A stretch of DNA of 64,000 nucleotides from positions 11,536,236-11,600,235 of the forward strand of contig NC_079380.1 of NCBI RefSeq assembly GCF_021018895.1, in the 5' to 3' direction. The notes below the pieces were generated by a model. It did no database searches and was not told the DNA's origin. It saw only the letters and a list, made by a program, of their open reading frames with translations. Each line of letters starts with the position of its first letter. Positions within the stretch are counted from its first letter, which is position 1. A program made the position numbers and the translations under genes. This DNA is from Seriola aureovittata (Eukaryota; Chordata; Actinopteri; Carangiformes; Carangidae). Of the stretch, positions 1 to 63,714 are shown in pieces.

Positions 1-2556
1 CCTCCCTTCATGATGCTGATGTTGATGGTTAGCCAGCCTTTCCTAATCACCTGCACAGGGGGGAGACCGTGTGGAAGAAAGAGAAGGGTGGTAGGGAGAG
101 AGGGGTACCAGGAGGATGGAGGAAAACAGCTTTATCAATCAGGTTTACGCACTGGTGACATGAGGGCCCCATTAAGTGTTGCACCATTAATACTGCGGTG
201 TGACTGACACTAATTAAATCTTACCTGCTTACCTGCTAGGTCACTTTGAATTTGGTTGTTTTTCTTTTATCCTTTTTATCTTAAGATTAAACATTTTTAC
301 ATCTCAGTCAAACATTACTTAAAAATGCACTACAACACAGAAGCATGGATTAACGGTGAAACTTAATGAGTAAAAAGCACGGAGTGACCATAGAACAGTC
401 ATACAAGTACACATTATGTGTGTTAAATTGCTAAATGTGTGCAGAAGCATCAGAAGGTTTCATTGAAAACACTGAAGATTCTTTTTCACTAAACAGAAAA
501 GAATCTTAAAACCAACAAACAGGACCAGATGGTGTCCAGACCATGCAAGCCCCAACAGAGTCTGAGACAAAGGTCGGCGGTGGTATCTTAGTGTCAGTGG
601 GTCAGTAAAAGCTAACCTATGTTAGCGGAGTTATTAAGTTAAACATACTCGGGTATACACGAGAGGGGTTAAATACCTGGATGAGTAAAAGATGGGGAGA
701 AGTGACTGTTAAAGACAGGAGTAAAGGAGGAGAAAAGAAGTGCAATCAAAGAGATTAAATGCGGAGTCTAGTAGTCTGATAGAGTTAGCAGGGTTCATGG
801 AGGGACAGAAAACTACACAGCAAAGTGAGAATTTGAAGTGGAGAGTTGGAGAGGGAGGAAATACATCAGTCTGAGGCCGGGTTGAGTGAATCACTCTAAA
901 GAAAATAAGCCATGCATTTTAGAGGAGCCCTATTCACAACTGTCTCTCCATTTTTTTTTTTCCCTCCGAATAGACGCTCAGGCATTTCAAGTACAATAGG
1001 AGGAACTATCTGTGAGAAGTGTGCTCTTGTGCTAATGAAAGCTAAGTAAAAATGTCAATTTCAAAGCCTGCTTTAGACCTCTCTTGTGAACTCCCTCTCC
1101 ATCCAGCAGAGGACTGGAGTGAGTTATGGAGGAAAAAAAAAGGTTCATTAGTTCAAAAGAGCCAACATAAACATGGGAGAGGAGGCAAGCACATAGAAGC
1201 TAAATTGGTAGTTTGCCTTGGCGAGGAAATAACTTAAAAGTTTTCAGAAACAAGGAGTTTCAAATCCCCTGTATTCAAGTCAGTTGGAATTATTATAACC
1301 AAGTTGACATTAAGAAAGAGGAAATGACATGAGTTTTACAGATTAGATGCTTATGTGATGCTTTTTCTTTCACTGCCAGTGTAAGACAACTGTGATATAA
1401 TGTTCGACCCGTTTCTGTAAATGTAAGTGATGCTGTGGTTAATTAAAAAATTGTTAGATTACATCTGAGCTTAACTCCATGGTTTCAAATGGTTGAAATG
1501 AAAATGATCAGAATGAAATGTGTCAATTTAACTTTGCCTTGATAGTCAGTGACTTACAATTAAAATAAATGACACTAACAAAGAATTTTGATTTAAACAA
1601 TGAAATATATCCCAAAGCCATGGACCAGTCACCATATTAAATGATAAGAAATTTTGATCAGCTCTGAGTACAAGAATATCAATTAGAGACTTGGAGACAG
1701 TGATTTTTTTTGTAACAAACAGAAGTTGGATATGAACTTAGTACTTGGTAAGAAAAGTATTTCAACATGCATTTAATCTAAAGAGAAAAAACAAACACTA
1801 CAAATTAAAAGAAAAATTTAAGGAATCATAGAAATAATGCGTTTTGTGTGTTTTTTTGATTTGATCGCTCCCCACTCCCTCCCCATTTTCTCCCCAGTGA
1901 CATTTAGGATGATTCTCACAAGGCAAACTTTCGAAGCACCATGCATGAGGCAGCAGCAGAGGTATAAAACCAGAGACAAGTCAGAACTGATGCCGTCCAC
2001 AGTCGGTGGTGGGTGGAAGATTTGCCTGTATCTCTCTGTGGTTTTCTCATGGTGAACAAATAGCAATTCTACAAAAGAATCTTTTGTGTGGATAAAATTA
2101 TTTATATGTCATTTTACATATTTTGTGGAGTAAAAAAAGTAAAATGTTAGTAGCAACACAGATGTACAATTAAAGACAATTACTGTCGTATTAAAATGAA
2201 ACCAAGGATTACGAGACCAAATGTGCCAGGTGTTACTGTGAAGACAGTCCAAATTACTGGTAACTGCTTGCTAGAATTGTAACTGATATCACTTTGATCA
2301 GTCTGGAGACTCTACCTTCTCCTCGTGGGCCTCTCCCAGTGCGCCAAGCTGCAGGGGGGTAGAAGATCTTATTATGGTGAAGGATATCGACTCCTTTACT
2401 TGCAGGAGTCAAATGTTTATCCTGTTTACTCACAGCAGTCTTTCTTTTCCACCCTAACCATATTGGCTGACCTGTGTGTGATGGCCTCAGTTCTTCTGCA
2501 TGGCCTACCACTGCTGCCCCCTGGCAGGGTGTGGTTTAAATCTGTGGGGTACTTAC
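1..2556 (-). other. dnm2 intron 14 (partial), no exon seen
   Basis: Sequence downstream of the GEIL microexon in the dnm2 sense. I looked for the PH-domain exons and for the antisense miR-199 hairpin that sits in a neighbouring intron in other vertebrates, and saw neither. It is mostly AT-rich unique sequence. On the plus strand, 2620-2910 is a purine-rich (GA/AGAC) low-complexity stretch. Confidence 0.6.
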
Positions 2557-19329
<16,773 letters not shown>

Positions 19330-22300
19330 ATGGCTGCCATCGTAGAATGTGGAGCTGATTCAAATACTGCAGAAAACCACATGTCCCTAAAGAAAGCTCT
19401 GTCGGTTGCTTCTCCCCTTTCTCTGCGAATCATTGCTGAATGCTCAGTGACGAAAGCAAGAGCTTGTGATCTAATACTGCCACACTCCGCCGTCAGCACC
19501 CCGGTTTTCATGCCAGTCGGTACTCAGGGAACCCTGAAGGGAATCACTGTCGATCAGCTGGAGGGTCTTGGATGTCAGATTTGTCTGGGGAACACATACC
19601 ACCTGGGCATGAGACCGGTAGGCGACACTACTAATATCAGTCCGCGTTTTCCTTATGATTTATTAGGCTTTAATAGTGGCTGTACCAATTCATGACATTT
19701 TCTTTAGTAAATGTGTTTTTCCATTTCAACTCCTCTGTATACAGGGACCTGATTTGATCGAGAAAGCCAATGGTTTACATGGGTTCATGAACTGGAAAAG
19801 AAATCTTTTAACTGTGAGTGTGGCTTTCCTAAATAAATAAATCATAAATGATGAGTTGAAGGCAACAAGAGATGTTCGATGTTAAGTAAGTAAGTAAGTA
19901 CAAGAGGTGCTGTTGTATTTTGTGGTGAAATCTTGTGTTTCACTTCCTCTTCATACAGGACAGTGGAGGTTTTCAGATGGTGTCTCTTGTTGAACTCTCA
20001 GAGGTCACTGAGGAAGGGGTCAAGTTCAAGTCCCCCTATGATGGAAAAGAGATCCTTTTAAGTCCTGAGAAATCCATCAGCATACAGAACAGTCTGGGTC
20101 AGTGTTACTGGACAAAGACTTGGACCTTCCCTTCAGTTTCCAGTGGCTAACAGACAGCCTGTCCATGTTTCTCTGTGGTTTTCCAGGGTCAGACATCATG
20201 ATGCAGCTGGATGATGTTGTCAGCAGTACTGTGACAGGACCACGGGTGGAGGAGGCCATGCACAGATCTATTCGCTGGCTGGACCGTTGCGTAGCAGCTA
20301 ATAAAAATCCACACAAGCAGAACCTTTTTGCCATCATACAGGGAGGGCTGAATGCAGACCTGCGCAAGGCTTGTCTAGATGGTAAAAAGTCCTGCTCTTC
20401 TGCGATCCTTTTACCATTTTGATCTTCTCCCTCAATCATCATAAACTGGAATTGACATGAATCCTGCATGGTTGGATCATATTTGGATAGAGTCACAGCT
20501 CATATTTGAATGCCTTCAAAGTCCATTTATTTTAAATAGAAGAAAGTTTACACAAGATGTTTCTCCACTTCATATACCTATGAATGTAAATAATCTCCTG
20601 ATCAAACAGGTGGGTAGCTTGGATAATAACAATCTTTTTCAGTGTCAGGATATGATGAGGAATCCAGTAATGCCAAAATACTTACTGTCAAATTCAAAGG
20701 CCATAAGCATGGTCCAAAGATATTGGCAGAGAACTGCATTTTGTCAAGCACAACAGAAATTCCTACACATAGTTTCACTGAGAGACACTAATGATAAGGG
20801 GTCAGACTTGTGCTTTAGATATCTTATCCCCTTCCTGTAGAAATGACTCGGCGTGATGTCCCTGGTTTTGCCATCGGAGGCCTGAGTGGAGGAGAGGAGA
20901 AGGATGACTTCTGGCGGATGGTCACGCTGAGCACCGACCACCTGCCAAGAGAAAAGCCTCGATACCTCATGGGTGTGGGGTATGTTTGTGTGTATGCAGT
21001 AAAACTTCCACTAAGAACTGCACTGTTCATTGGCTATGATGTTATTAATTGACATAAGAATTTGTGTGATCCTCACATGCTGCAGATATGCTGTGGATTT
21101 GGTGGTTTGTGTCGCCCTGGGATGTGACATGTTTGACTGCGTGTTCCCCACCCGCACTGCAGTAAGCTCTCTTTACCTCACAGACTGAAAAATCCCTTTT
21201 AACTGGTCATTGAGCAGTTGTGGTTCCATATCAAGAACTGATTTCAGCTGTTATTCAGGCGATTATGTTTCTTTTCCCTCAGAGGTTTGGCTCTGCCTTA
21301 GTGCCTTGGGGCTCTCTCCAGGTAAAACATAAGCAGTATGCCAAGGACTTTCAGCCCATAGACCCAGACTGCCAGTGTCCCACCTGCAAGAGGTAAGTTG
21401 AAAACATTCTCTCAACCTGGAGGTTTGGCTCACATAATAAGTCTTGTAGGTTGTTCCTCTTTGGTTTGTCTTTTCTTTTTTTTTTTCTTATCACGACAGA
21501 AATATAGATGTATAAAGCACTGTAGAAGATATGTTGTAAAATGGTAGTTGTGGAAGAAAGATGTCAATAATTGGCCTGTTTTTTGTTTCAGACACAGTCG
21601 AGCTTACCTGCATGCTCTGTTTAAGAGTGACACTGCAGCCATGCACCACATCACCATCCATAACATTGCTTACCAGGTGAGTGCTGGAGGTCATTTAGCA
21701 GAAAAGTTAATATAATTGCATGACTCCAAAATCAAGATAATCAAAATAAAGTAAAAAATCATTCAATTATGCATGTGAAAATACAGGAACAAAGTAGATT
21801 TTGTTGTACACATTTAACTCCTACTCTCCACCTTTTGCATTGCCGTGATGAGAGTGAAGTTTCTGTTTTATGGTGAAGGAAATAATATATAACATTCAAA
21901 ATCCTTTATTAAGCTTATAATGGTAAGTATTTGGTGACTTTGTCAGAAATGTGTAAATTCAATTATATGTTTTGCCACTTAAGTCGTAGTTGGTGGTGCT
22001 GCACTGACATTCCTTATATTGAGAGGGCAGAATGTTTAAAACGCCTCTCAATATAACGCAGTCCACAACAACACATCAGCAGATATGCCCTTATCCCATA
22101 TGACTTTATGGCAGAACAGTTGGACACATCACATTACATAATAATGATAATAAATTGTCCACTGAGTATGTTTTTATCCATTTCATTGTGAATTTAAAAA
22201 ACATTAAAACTATTTTATATTGTTCTATATTTTCATTTTAAATTAATTTACTTCAAATTACCGCAGTATTCTTAATTTTTTTGTGTGATTTTTTTTATTT

Positions 22301-23085
22301 TGCTTTAAAAGAGGTGATAAATCCCAAAACTGCTCATAACCCCCTATTTATTTATGAGTCCATTAGTTTCCTGTGTGTGCCACATATATGAAGTGTTTCT
22401 TAATATGTGTCAGCATTTAATTTCTCTGACAGAAATATAACAACAAATGTTGAACTTTACAAATATATGTGATGTGATTTTTGTCTTCACCTCAGTCACA
22501 TCAATTAAATCCTTCAAGACTCTCCGCGCCCCAAAATGGCACAAATTTGCTTTGCTACTCTGGCATTATCAGAACAATGAAGCATCTCCCTGTGTGACAG
22601 ATCTGTCCCAGAATACACTGTTCATGTTAAGAGGGGATAACAGATACTGTCTGTCCATGTCGGTTGGCCGGTTGGGCCGTCACTCTACCACTTTGATCCA
22701 GAGTGAAACGTTACGACAAGTATTTTAACTGCTGTGAAACATGTACATGTCACCTCTCAAATGTTGCCATGTCAACTAGTAGCATGTAAACACTCTAACT
22801 GTATACTCTGAGGATGCTGTCCTGACCTGTATCTGACCCGTACACACTGATGGTGCAGGAGAGAAGGGTGATTTTCCACCGGAGATCATCACATTATTTT
22901 CTCCTCAATTAATCAACCATCTCTCATTGCAGCTCAACCTGATGCGCTCCGTGAGGCAGAGCATCGTGGAAGGCCGCTTCCCTGAGTTCATACGGACGTT
23001 CATGAAGCGAATGTTTCCGTCTCGTGACCAGTACCCCAGCTGGGCTGTGGACGCTCTGGCCTCCGTCAATGTTACCCTGGAATAG
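19330..23085 (+). CDS. qtrt1: Queuine tRNA-ribosyltransferase catalytic subunit 1
   Basis: Exchanges the G34 base for queuine in tRNAs with GUN anticodons; in animals it works as a heterodimer with QTRT2. Nine exons: 19330-19617, 19745-19813, 19959-20097, 20187-20381, 20841-20979, 21086-21161, 21283-21392, 21592-21676 and 22933-23085. They total 1254 nt (417 aa; human about 403). The start is chosen because MAAIVECG precedes the conserved [14 protein letters not shown] block, and an upstream in-frame ATG at 19162 lies in the promoter. Seen: [10 protein letters not shown] with the catalytic acid/base Asp at about residue 120, AIGGLSGGE (substrate loop), [10 protein letters not shown] with the nucleophile Asp near 294, and the zinc motif CxCxxC at 332-337 with a His near 362. 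All key residues are present and no disruption is seen. A polyadenylation signal follows at 23564. Confidence 0.97.
21677..22932 (+). other. qtrt1 intron 8, with a 12-bp inverted repeat
   Basis: AT-rich intron of about 1.25 kb. A perfect inverted repeat, tatattgagagg at 22015-22026 and its complement at 22044-22055, has a 17-nt loop. No exon or transposon signature is recognised. Confidence 0.6.
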
Positions 23086-23563
23086 AACTCAGAGGGAAAC
23101 TATTTCACTTTGAATAGAGATAAATGTCAAACAGTAACTGAAAGATTTTTATATCTTTTAAATGACCTTTTTTATGGATGATTGTTTTCTACTCTTTGTT
23201 GATGTTTGTATTTGCGCCGCCCGTTTTGTCGGCGGTGAGGAGAATGGCTTTGGATCGGAAGGGATGAAGCCTGATTGTCCTTTACGGCAACCTTCTTTAC
23301 TCAGCCTCTGCAGATTGTCGTCACAGTACACATTATGATAATGTGAGACTGAATGGGGTTAAAATGAGGTTTGAAACACATGAACCATCTCCTCCGATAT
23401 GCTCAGACACTTTTTGTTGTTACCATGGTTACCCAGCTAGGCCCACCCACTTGAAATGAAATGTTTTGCCTTCCTGTCAACATCTTTGTAGTGTTTTTTT
23501 TTTTTTTTCTTTGTGACTGAGCGTGTTACAGAAGTATTTCATTTTGTCTAAATGCACAAGATT

Positions 23564-23569
23564 AATAAA
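23564..23569 (+). terminator. qtrt1 polyadenylation signal AATAAA
   Basis: Canonical AATAAA 479 bp after the qtrt1 stop codon, followed by a GT-rich stretch (gcatctgtgttctgggtttt), the usual downstream element. Confidence 0.8.
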
Positions 23570-23939
23570 TGCATCTGTGTTCTGGGTTTTAATCTAGATC
23601 CTAACTGACCAGTAGTTGTCACGTAACTGTTTGATCAGATAAATGGACCTGGCTGGCTACAGATTGTGTGCCTGTGTCATGATGACCACCAGAGGGCAAA
23701 GTAGACGAAACCAGTGACAGTAAAACAGAATGATATCCAGTGCATGTTTCCTAATGGCTCAAACAGCAGTTCAGCTGTCTCAGAGTTAAAATAACACATG
23801 ATTACAGTTAGATTAGGAATATGAAAAACACTGAGAACAAAATTATTCACAAACCAAATTCTGCATCTGTCTAAACAGTGTCAAATCATTCTAAACATCC
23901 ATAGTCTGTTTTTCTTTTTCTCATCAGTTCAACAGGCAA

Positions 23940-24640
23940 TAGTCCACTCTGACCCCCTGAGTGAGGGTTTTGTCCGGATATTACAGGGGTGCAAATTAAT
24001 CAAGGCTCGTTTGTGCTCGATTAATATTAATCATTGGAAGTTAATTTGAATAACACCTGTTGTCCGGGGCTTTGAGTCAACAGCCCTCTCAAGCATCACA
24101 TTTGAATTTCATTACTGCTTCTGTTATGACCACAGGCTCTACAAGATTAAACCCGTGACATGTGCTGAGTGGCAGACAGACTAATATCTAGCACAGCAGT
24201 GTAGCATAAATAGAAATGGCGAGTTTGGTGCATAATGAGAGTAGTTTACAAGTGGTTACAAGCTTAATTAAAAAAACATTCATGAGGGGAATTATGCAAT
24301 GCAATGGTAATAGTGAGTCCATAGTGGGTTTTTTGTGCTTTTACATTATGATAACCCCCATTCACAGGAACTTCTATTTTTTGAATGTGATGACTGCATT
24401 GCTTGTATTGTGTTTTCCCTCGAATATGTGCTGCTTCCGCTGTGGGTTTTGATTATATTCAGCATATGGATGCTTAGACAAAAGCACTCAGAGCTCATTT
24501 GGCAAGCCGTGCAAAATCGTGTTAAGTGTCTGAAAATGAATGTGCACGACCAAAGCTTTGTGCTAAATAAATTGGATGTCCTCTCTATATATTTCAGGCA
24601 AGCCAATTCCCAGCATGCCACATGTGCTGCCTCCTTAAAT
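23940..24640. promoter_or_regulatory. Possible conserved enhancer-like block between qtrt1 and the Slo2 gene
   Basis: Low-repeat, AT-rich sequence dense in homeodomain-type ATTA/TAAT cores (for example attaatattaatcattgg near 24020) and with a RUNX-type gaccaca at about 24128. It is non-coding and resembles vertebrate conserved non-coding elements in composition. Only an alignment could establish conservation. Confidence 0.3.
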
Positions 24641-25153
24641 TGACTGTAAAAAGAACTACATATTTAATAGAAGCCCAGTTGAAATAAGACCAACTGCAGC
24701 TCTATGGGCAGAAATAATAAAAAATACATTATTCGACGTTGTAGAATAACGACTGAAATGCGCACAGGGCTCCACAGAAGTGTGATGGACATTTCTGGGG
24801 ATCACGTGCGTATGTGTGACAGTTTTATTATCATTCATGTTTACAGTGAACAGTATGTTGTTCATGACGCAGCGCAGATGTTGATGGAGAACGCATATCA
24901 TTTATTATTCTAGATATATTTTAAGAGTATTGTTTTTGTCATTGTTTCTTTTCTTTTGTTGTTTTTACTATTAATCCTGAAATGAAAAGTCGTCGCAACA
25001 GTAAGCTACAGTATTCCTCAACGGTTGGTTAAACATTTGCAGTGAGTGCGTCCATGCGGAGCTCAGTCAGGGAGGATGCTGGTGTTGAGAGAGACCAACC
25101 AGTTGCTCTCCAGCTGTCACAGTAAAAGTGGAGCCTCCCCTACGCACCGACGG

Positions 25154-25317
25154 ATGAACATCCTCGACCTGTTGCCTCGGCTGGAAGTAAAGTGAGAGCT
25201 GCATTGAAGACGGGTGCGAGAAAAGAGAGAAGTTGGTTTCTTCTGTTTAGGAGGGAGGTCGAAGACGATACCATGAGGTGTATCAATGTGTTCTTTATTA
25301 ATCTACGTTTTGAATAG
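25154..25317 (+). other. Two short uORFs upstream of the Slo2 channel start
   Basis: ATG at 25154 opens 14 codons ending at 25195, and ATG at 25273 opens 15 codons ending at 25317. Both stop before the channel start at 25429, which has a strong ACCATGG context. They matter only if the 5' leader begins upstream of them, which is not known. Confidence 0.35.
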
Positions 25318-25428
25318 CAGAGGGAAGAGGAACGGAGCTGGATTTGGGGGGGTCCACCTCCTCGGTGTGGAGGTGCGGTTTGCCGTGATATCTGTCTCTG
25401 TCTCTGGGGTCTGAGGAGGAGGAGGACC

Positions 25429-59509
<34,081 letters not shown>

Positions 59510-61030
59510 GAGACTTAAAAAAAAGGAAAAAGAAAAAAAAAAAAAGACAAATATACTGTCATACTGTCAAACCACTGCCAGAGAGAGGAGACACAACAAC
59601 ACACTCTTGAGGGAGAAGCAGAAATGAAGAACTGGTTCTACGGGGTGGAATTCAGCCCGACGGCACATTGCCTTCATATTTTCCTCCACATTCAGTCTAG
59701 TTGAACTCAGAGGTGCCGGACATGCATGGACCTTTTCTATAACGATTGGGAATGTTTTATTTATGCACCTTCCTATTTTCAAAGCGGAGAGCTGCGGACA
59801 CAGAAGTGCATTTAATGAAAAACTGTATGTATTTATATCTGTGTATGTGCATGTTATGTACTGCATCATGTATGTGCGGCGTGTATGTATGCGTGTACTG
59901 TATGTATCTGCAGGTGCGTGAACGAATGTGTACATGTGCTTATGGATCAAGAGCAAGACACTGCCAATTTTATGCGGACAGCCAAAGGAATCTGCTGCCA
60001 AATGAAAGTCAAGGGATGTATTCTTTGTGTCCTTCTCTTTGTGGTAGGCATGTGTCGTCACACTTAATGTTGTTTGACGTATCTGGAAGTGACGCTACAG
60101 TGCAGACATCCTGTGAAGTTTTCTCTCTTTCTTTTTTTTCTTTTTCTTTTTTTATTTGGTCTTCATAAAGCCCTTTTGAAACTGTGTACCTGTCGCTTAC
60201 ACCCTCAAACACACACATTAATTTTACGCTCACCAGCAGTGGAGGAACCCAAAGAGCACCGGTCTCAACAAGGGACAAAATCAGACAGCGAGCACACATG
60301 GTCAGTGCAGGGCATTTTTTCTTAAAGTCCCGCTTTCTCTGCTTCTGCCAGTCGGTGTGAGCCGCCCAGCCACCAGCTTGCTTTTGCTGACATGCATGTT
60401 AGAGATGCAGGGGATGGACAAAATAATATACCGTGACATAATAACCCTGCAACAAATACAGTACAACCTTTGTAAAGCTTATAATTGAACCTTTTTGAGA
60501 GTCAGAAAGGTGTTGATCCAACTGTCAACCTGTTATAAGCTTTACAAGTAAATATTCGCCGTATTTATTGCACACAGCTATAAATATCCACTTTAACAAG
60601 TAATTAGTTTGTTATTTTAGTATAGACATATATATTATAATTTGGGACTCAATCAGAAAAAAATCTTGTTTCTCTAAAAACAAGTGAAAAATGTGCCAGT
60701 AGAGTGAAATCATTCTGCTTGTTTATCTTATGTCATAAATTTTCAATTGTTTAAAGAAACATGAGATTTCAATATGCTACAGTATTATTGATATTACAGT
60801 GAATCACTTGTTAGGGTGGACATTTATGCCATTTGTTTACCAAGGATTTGCAGGCCTCTGTAAATCTTTTGTCAGAAGTTCTGAACGGGCCGTTTCGCAC
60901 AGAAACGGTGCAGCCATGTGGTGGGAGCGCTAACCGGCGCCCCCTGCCAAACACCACTGCTGTAGCTTCAGTGCCATTAAAACAGATGGAAATATGTACA
61001 TATTAAAGTCAGTCATTATAGCTTGTCATT
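59510..61030 (+). other. Probable 3' UTR of the Slo2 gene
   Basis: Non-coding, AT-rich sequence after the stop codon. Candidate polyadenylation signals ATTAAA at 60976-60981 and 61002-61007 precede a T/GT-rich stretch. It contains a 15-bp perfect inverted repeat (60470-60484 with 60533-60547) and a 7-bp-stem hairpin (60890-60908). The 3' end is inferred. Confidence 0.5.
60470..60547. repeat. 15-bp perfect inverted repeat with a structured loop
   Basis: ttgtaaagcttataa at 60470-60484 is the exact reverse complement of 60533-60547, with 48 nt between. Inside the loop, ccttt/aaagg and gttga/tcaac can also pair. It could be an RNA stem in the 3' UTR or the ends of a tiny transposon. Confidence 0.8.
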
Positions 61031-61783
61031 GCTTTATTGTTGTTTTGGTGTCAATTTGTGCAGCTGTTAAGCGGAATCTTCTCACAACCACTTCAAGCAT
61101 TAGATTCATGGCATCATGTACCGATTGGCACATGTAAAACCGCTTGACATCAAAGGTGTCACATTGTTTTATTTCCTAAATGAATCACTTGATTGTCTGA
61201 CGCAGTGTGTCTCTCCTGTGGTTTACCGAGGTCACAGTTATTTCTGCTTTCATACATGAACACTGTGTGTGATTCACATTAAATGGCTCTAATTCATTTC
61301 CTGTAATGTCCCCCTCCCTCACCAAAGATCACAGGTGTTACACCTGCGTGACTTAAATAAGTCCAACATGTCTCTTCATGTGTATACTGTTAGGGTAAGA
61401 TTGTGTGAACAAAACCCAAGGTGTGTTTTTAACCAGGGGTCAGCTCACTAGACATCTTTTCTGTTTGTGTTGCTTTACTCAGAGCTTTGAAAAATTGAAC
61501 CATTCTCTTCGTCTAGCATGTTTAAACATTATCATCATCATCATATTTATTTCTTTTCTTTGCTGCCATGAGTTTGCTTTTGCCCGCTGGAAGTTTATTC
61601 ACTTCCTTTTACGGAAAGAATTCATCTAGAACTCAGCTCTCTGTATGCCTGACTTGAATAGCGGAAGAATGAACACACTACGTGATATGAGAGCATGGGT
61701 GTGGCCAAGATAAAGACTCAACACTGAACAGAGCCTGAATGTAAGGGCTCAGTTGGAGAACTGTGCAAAATGAGGCAGAGGAA
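61031..61783. other. Intergenic stretch before the dehydrogenase pseudogene
   Basis: AT-rich unique sequence. No exon, RNA gene or repeat family recognised. Confidence 0.5.
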
Positions 61784-63714
61784 ATGGCGGTCCAAGCAGT
61801 CGGTGTGAGGCTTGAGTCTGGGGACGGTTAAGCAAATGTGGTGGAGGCCCCCCGTCCAGTGAGAAAGCTGGATGCCTGTTGCAGGGACCCAGAAGGGCTG
61901 AGGTGAGAGTCTTAACCTCCTCTGTGCCTCAATAAGCTCAGGGATTGGTGCAAGAGTTGGTATGACTTACAAGAAGCAAAAATCCTGCATAGATAAAGAT
62001 GAGTACAAGTGTGCAGGATTCGTTTTTGCATCATCTGGGTGATGAAACTGTTTTCTCTGTGTTTACAGGTATTTCAAATACTGGCAAAGAAGCATCACAA
62101 CATCATTCGCATCAAGCTCTGTTCCTCTGTCATATTCTATTAACCGCTCCATCCTGCTCCCAAGTCAAGGCTGGCCTCGACTCTGTGAGTAGGCCTGTCT
62201 GACTATCTGCCGTTGAGCGCAGCTGATGCTCCACTTTCTTTCTCTCTCTGTCAGATGCCACTGACCTTTGTGGCTTAAAACGGTTTGCCTAGCAGGTGTG
62301 CTTTCCAATGGGGACCGGGGGTCTCACCGTGCTGATTAACAATGCAGGGTTCCTGGCCAGAGGCAGCCTGCAGGACACCGGTCCTGAGGACTTGCAGAAG
62401 ACCGTCAACACCAATGCCATGGGCCAAAATGAGGAAAGAGGAGGACCAAGTGTTGTAACTAACACACAACTTGTAATGCTGCATTTTTTCAAAATAAAAG
62501 AAGGAAATTGGGTGGCGCCAAACCACTATTCGGTGAAAGTTTCCAGTTCCCACCCTCCGACTTCCTCTCTTCCTCTCAGTGGTCATCATTAGAATTTTGT
62601 GCAATAGCGACGGCGAGTGAGATGTCTGAGTTTTCCAGCAGCAAAGCAGCCGTCCTCAGCATCTCCTCACTTCTGGGTTCATCAGAATCCTCATATGCCT
62701 GCTTCCCAGCCGTCTTCTATCGCATCAGCAAGATATTTACAGACAGCCTGCTGTCACTGTGCCCTGCTACTCAAAGGCCTCATCTTACAGCCATCCAGGG
62801 GAACTGTTCACCCGTCACCCCAGCTGCTCTGTCACTGTTCTTTTCTCTGCTCCCTCCTTTTCCTCCCACTCCTCTGCTCGCAGGAAGGTTTGAACACACT
62901 GAGACACTGACACTCCAGAGGAGCTGTAGAAGGACGAGATCCTGTTTTCTGAGCTGCACCCTGGCCACGTACACACTGACAAGGGTAGGCAGGAGGTGAG
63001 TCAGCAAGTTTCCACTGACCTCACTGGTTCATCCCTGAAGTATATACAGTGAAACAATGTGGAGGAACCAGAGTTGACTCTGAATGTTTACTTTATTAAC
63101 TGAGAAGCACAATATTGACGTCATGTTGTATGATTTCATATTTCACACACAATGGTTAAATGTTTATGCAGTGACTTTGTGATTTCTGAAAATAGCAAAG
63201 AAACAGCTGCAATATATGTGCCAGAATCACAGTCATAAAATGTCATCTTCAAATCCAGTCCACCAGGATCACAGGATTACAGCCTCCAGTATCTACCTAA
63301 TTTTCTTATTCTGCTTTGTGAAATAAACGGGCGCTCATGCAGACACTTGAAAGCTGCATTAGAATATTGATCGGCATAAAATGGACATGTAATGCAGGAC
63401 TGGCTTTTTTTACTCTTGCATTTAGTTTCAAGTTGGTTTTAAGCCTTTAGACTTTGCTGTGTCTTTGCACTCATAATTCTCCCATGACCTTGCTTTGCCA
63501 CCGCTTTTTATATGCTTCTTAGTTTTTTAACTAACAGTGAGATGAATTCGAGTCCTGTGCGAGTCTTCATAGTTGTGTGTTTGTGACCACCAGGGGGAGA
63601 TTGATGCTCAGGAGAGTGTGTGCAGGGGATGCTGAGCTTGATGGCCTCCCTGACTGAGAAGCAGATGGAGCCCTTGTGGATTATAAAGGCAGGTCCATCC
63701 CCTGGAAGCTTTAA
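61784..63714 (+). pseudogene. Unprocessed pseudogene of a classical short-chain dehydrogenase (C-factor/sniffer-like)
   Basis: Six exon relics in order. 61784-61902 has MAVQAVGV and ACCRDPEGLR and ends at gtgag. 62069-62184 has FQILAKKH. 62296 to about 62425 has LTVLINNAGFLARGSLQDTG and NTNAMG. About 62600-62732 has SSKAAVLSISSLLGSS and YRISK. 62884-62995 has KDEILFSELHPGHVHTD. 63594-63714 has GEIDAQESV, GMLSLMASLTEK, GRSIPWKL and TAA. Introns remain, so it is not a retrocopy. Lesions: the TGxxxGxG nucleotide-binding turn is missing; stops lie at 61829, 62141 and 62927; donors are lost after exons 3 and 4; exons 5 and 6 carry frameshifts. The living family are NAD(P)H-dependent oxidoreductases with NNAG and YxxxK motifs. 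Confidence 0.85.

Noticed and set aside
1..2556. Antisense miR-199 hairpin expected in a dynamin intron
   Set aside because: No match to the mature miR-199 sequences was seen on either strand. The host intron in other species lies further 3' in the gene, outside the window.
62730..62745. AT-AC (U12) donor after exon 4 of the dehydrogenase, since the exon is followed by atattt
   Set aside because: It does not match the U12 donor consensus ATATCCTT, and the locus has several other disabling lesions, so a lost GT donor is the simpler reading.
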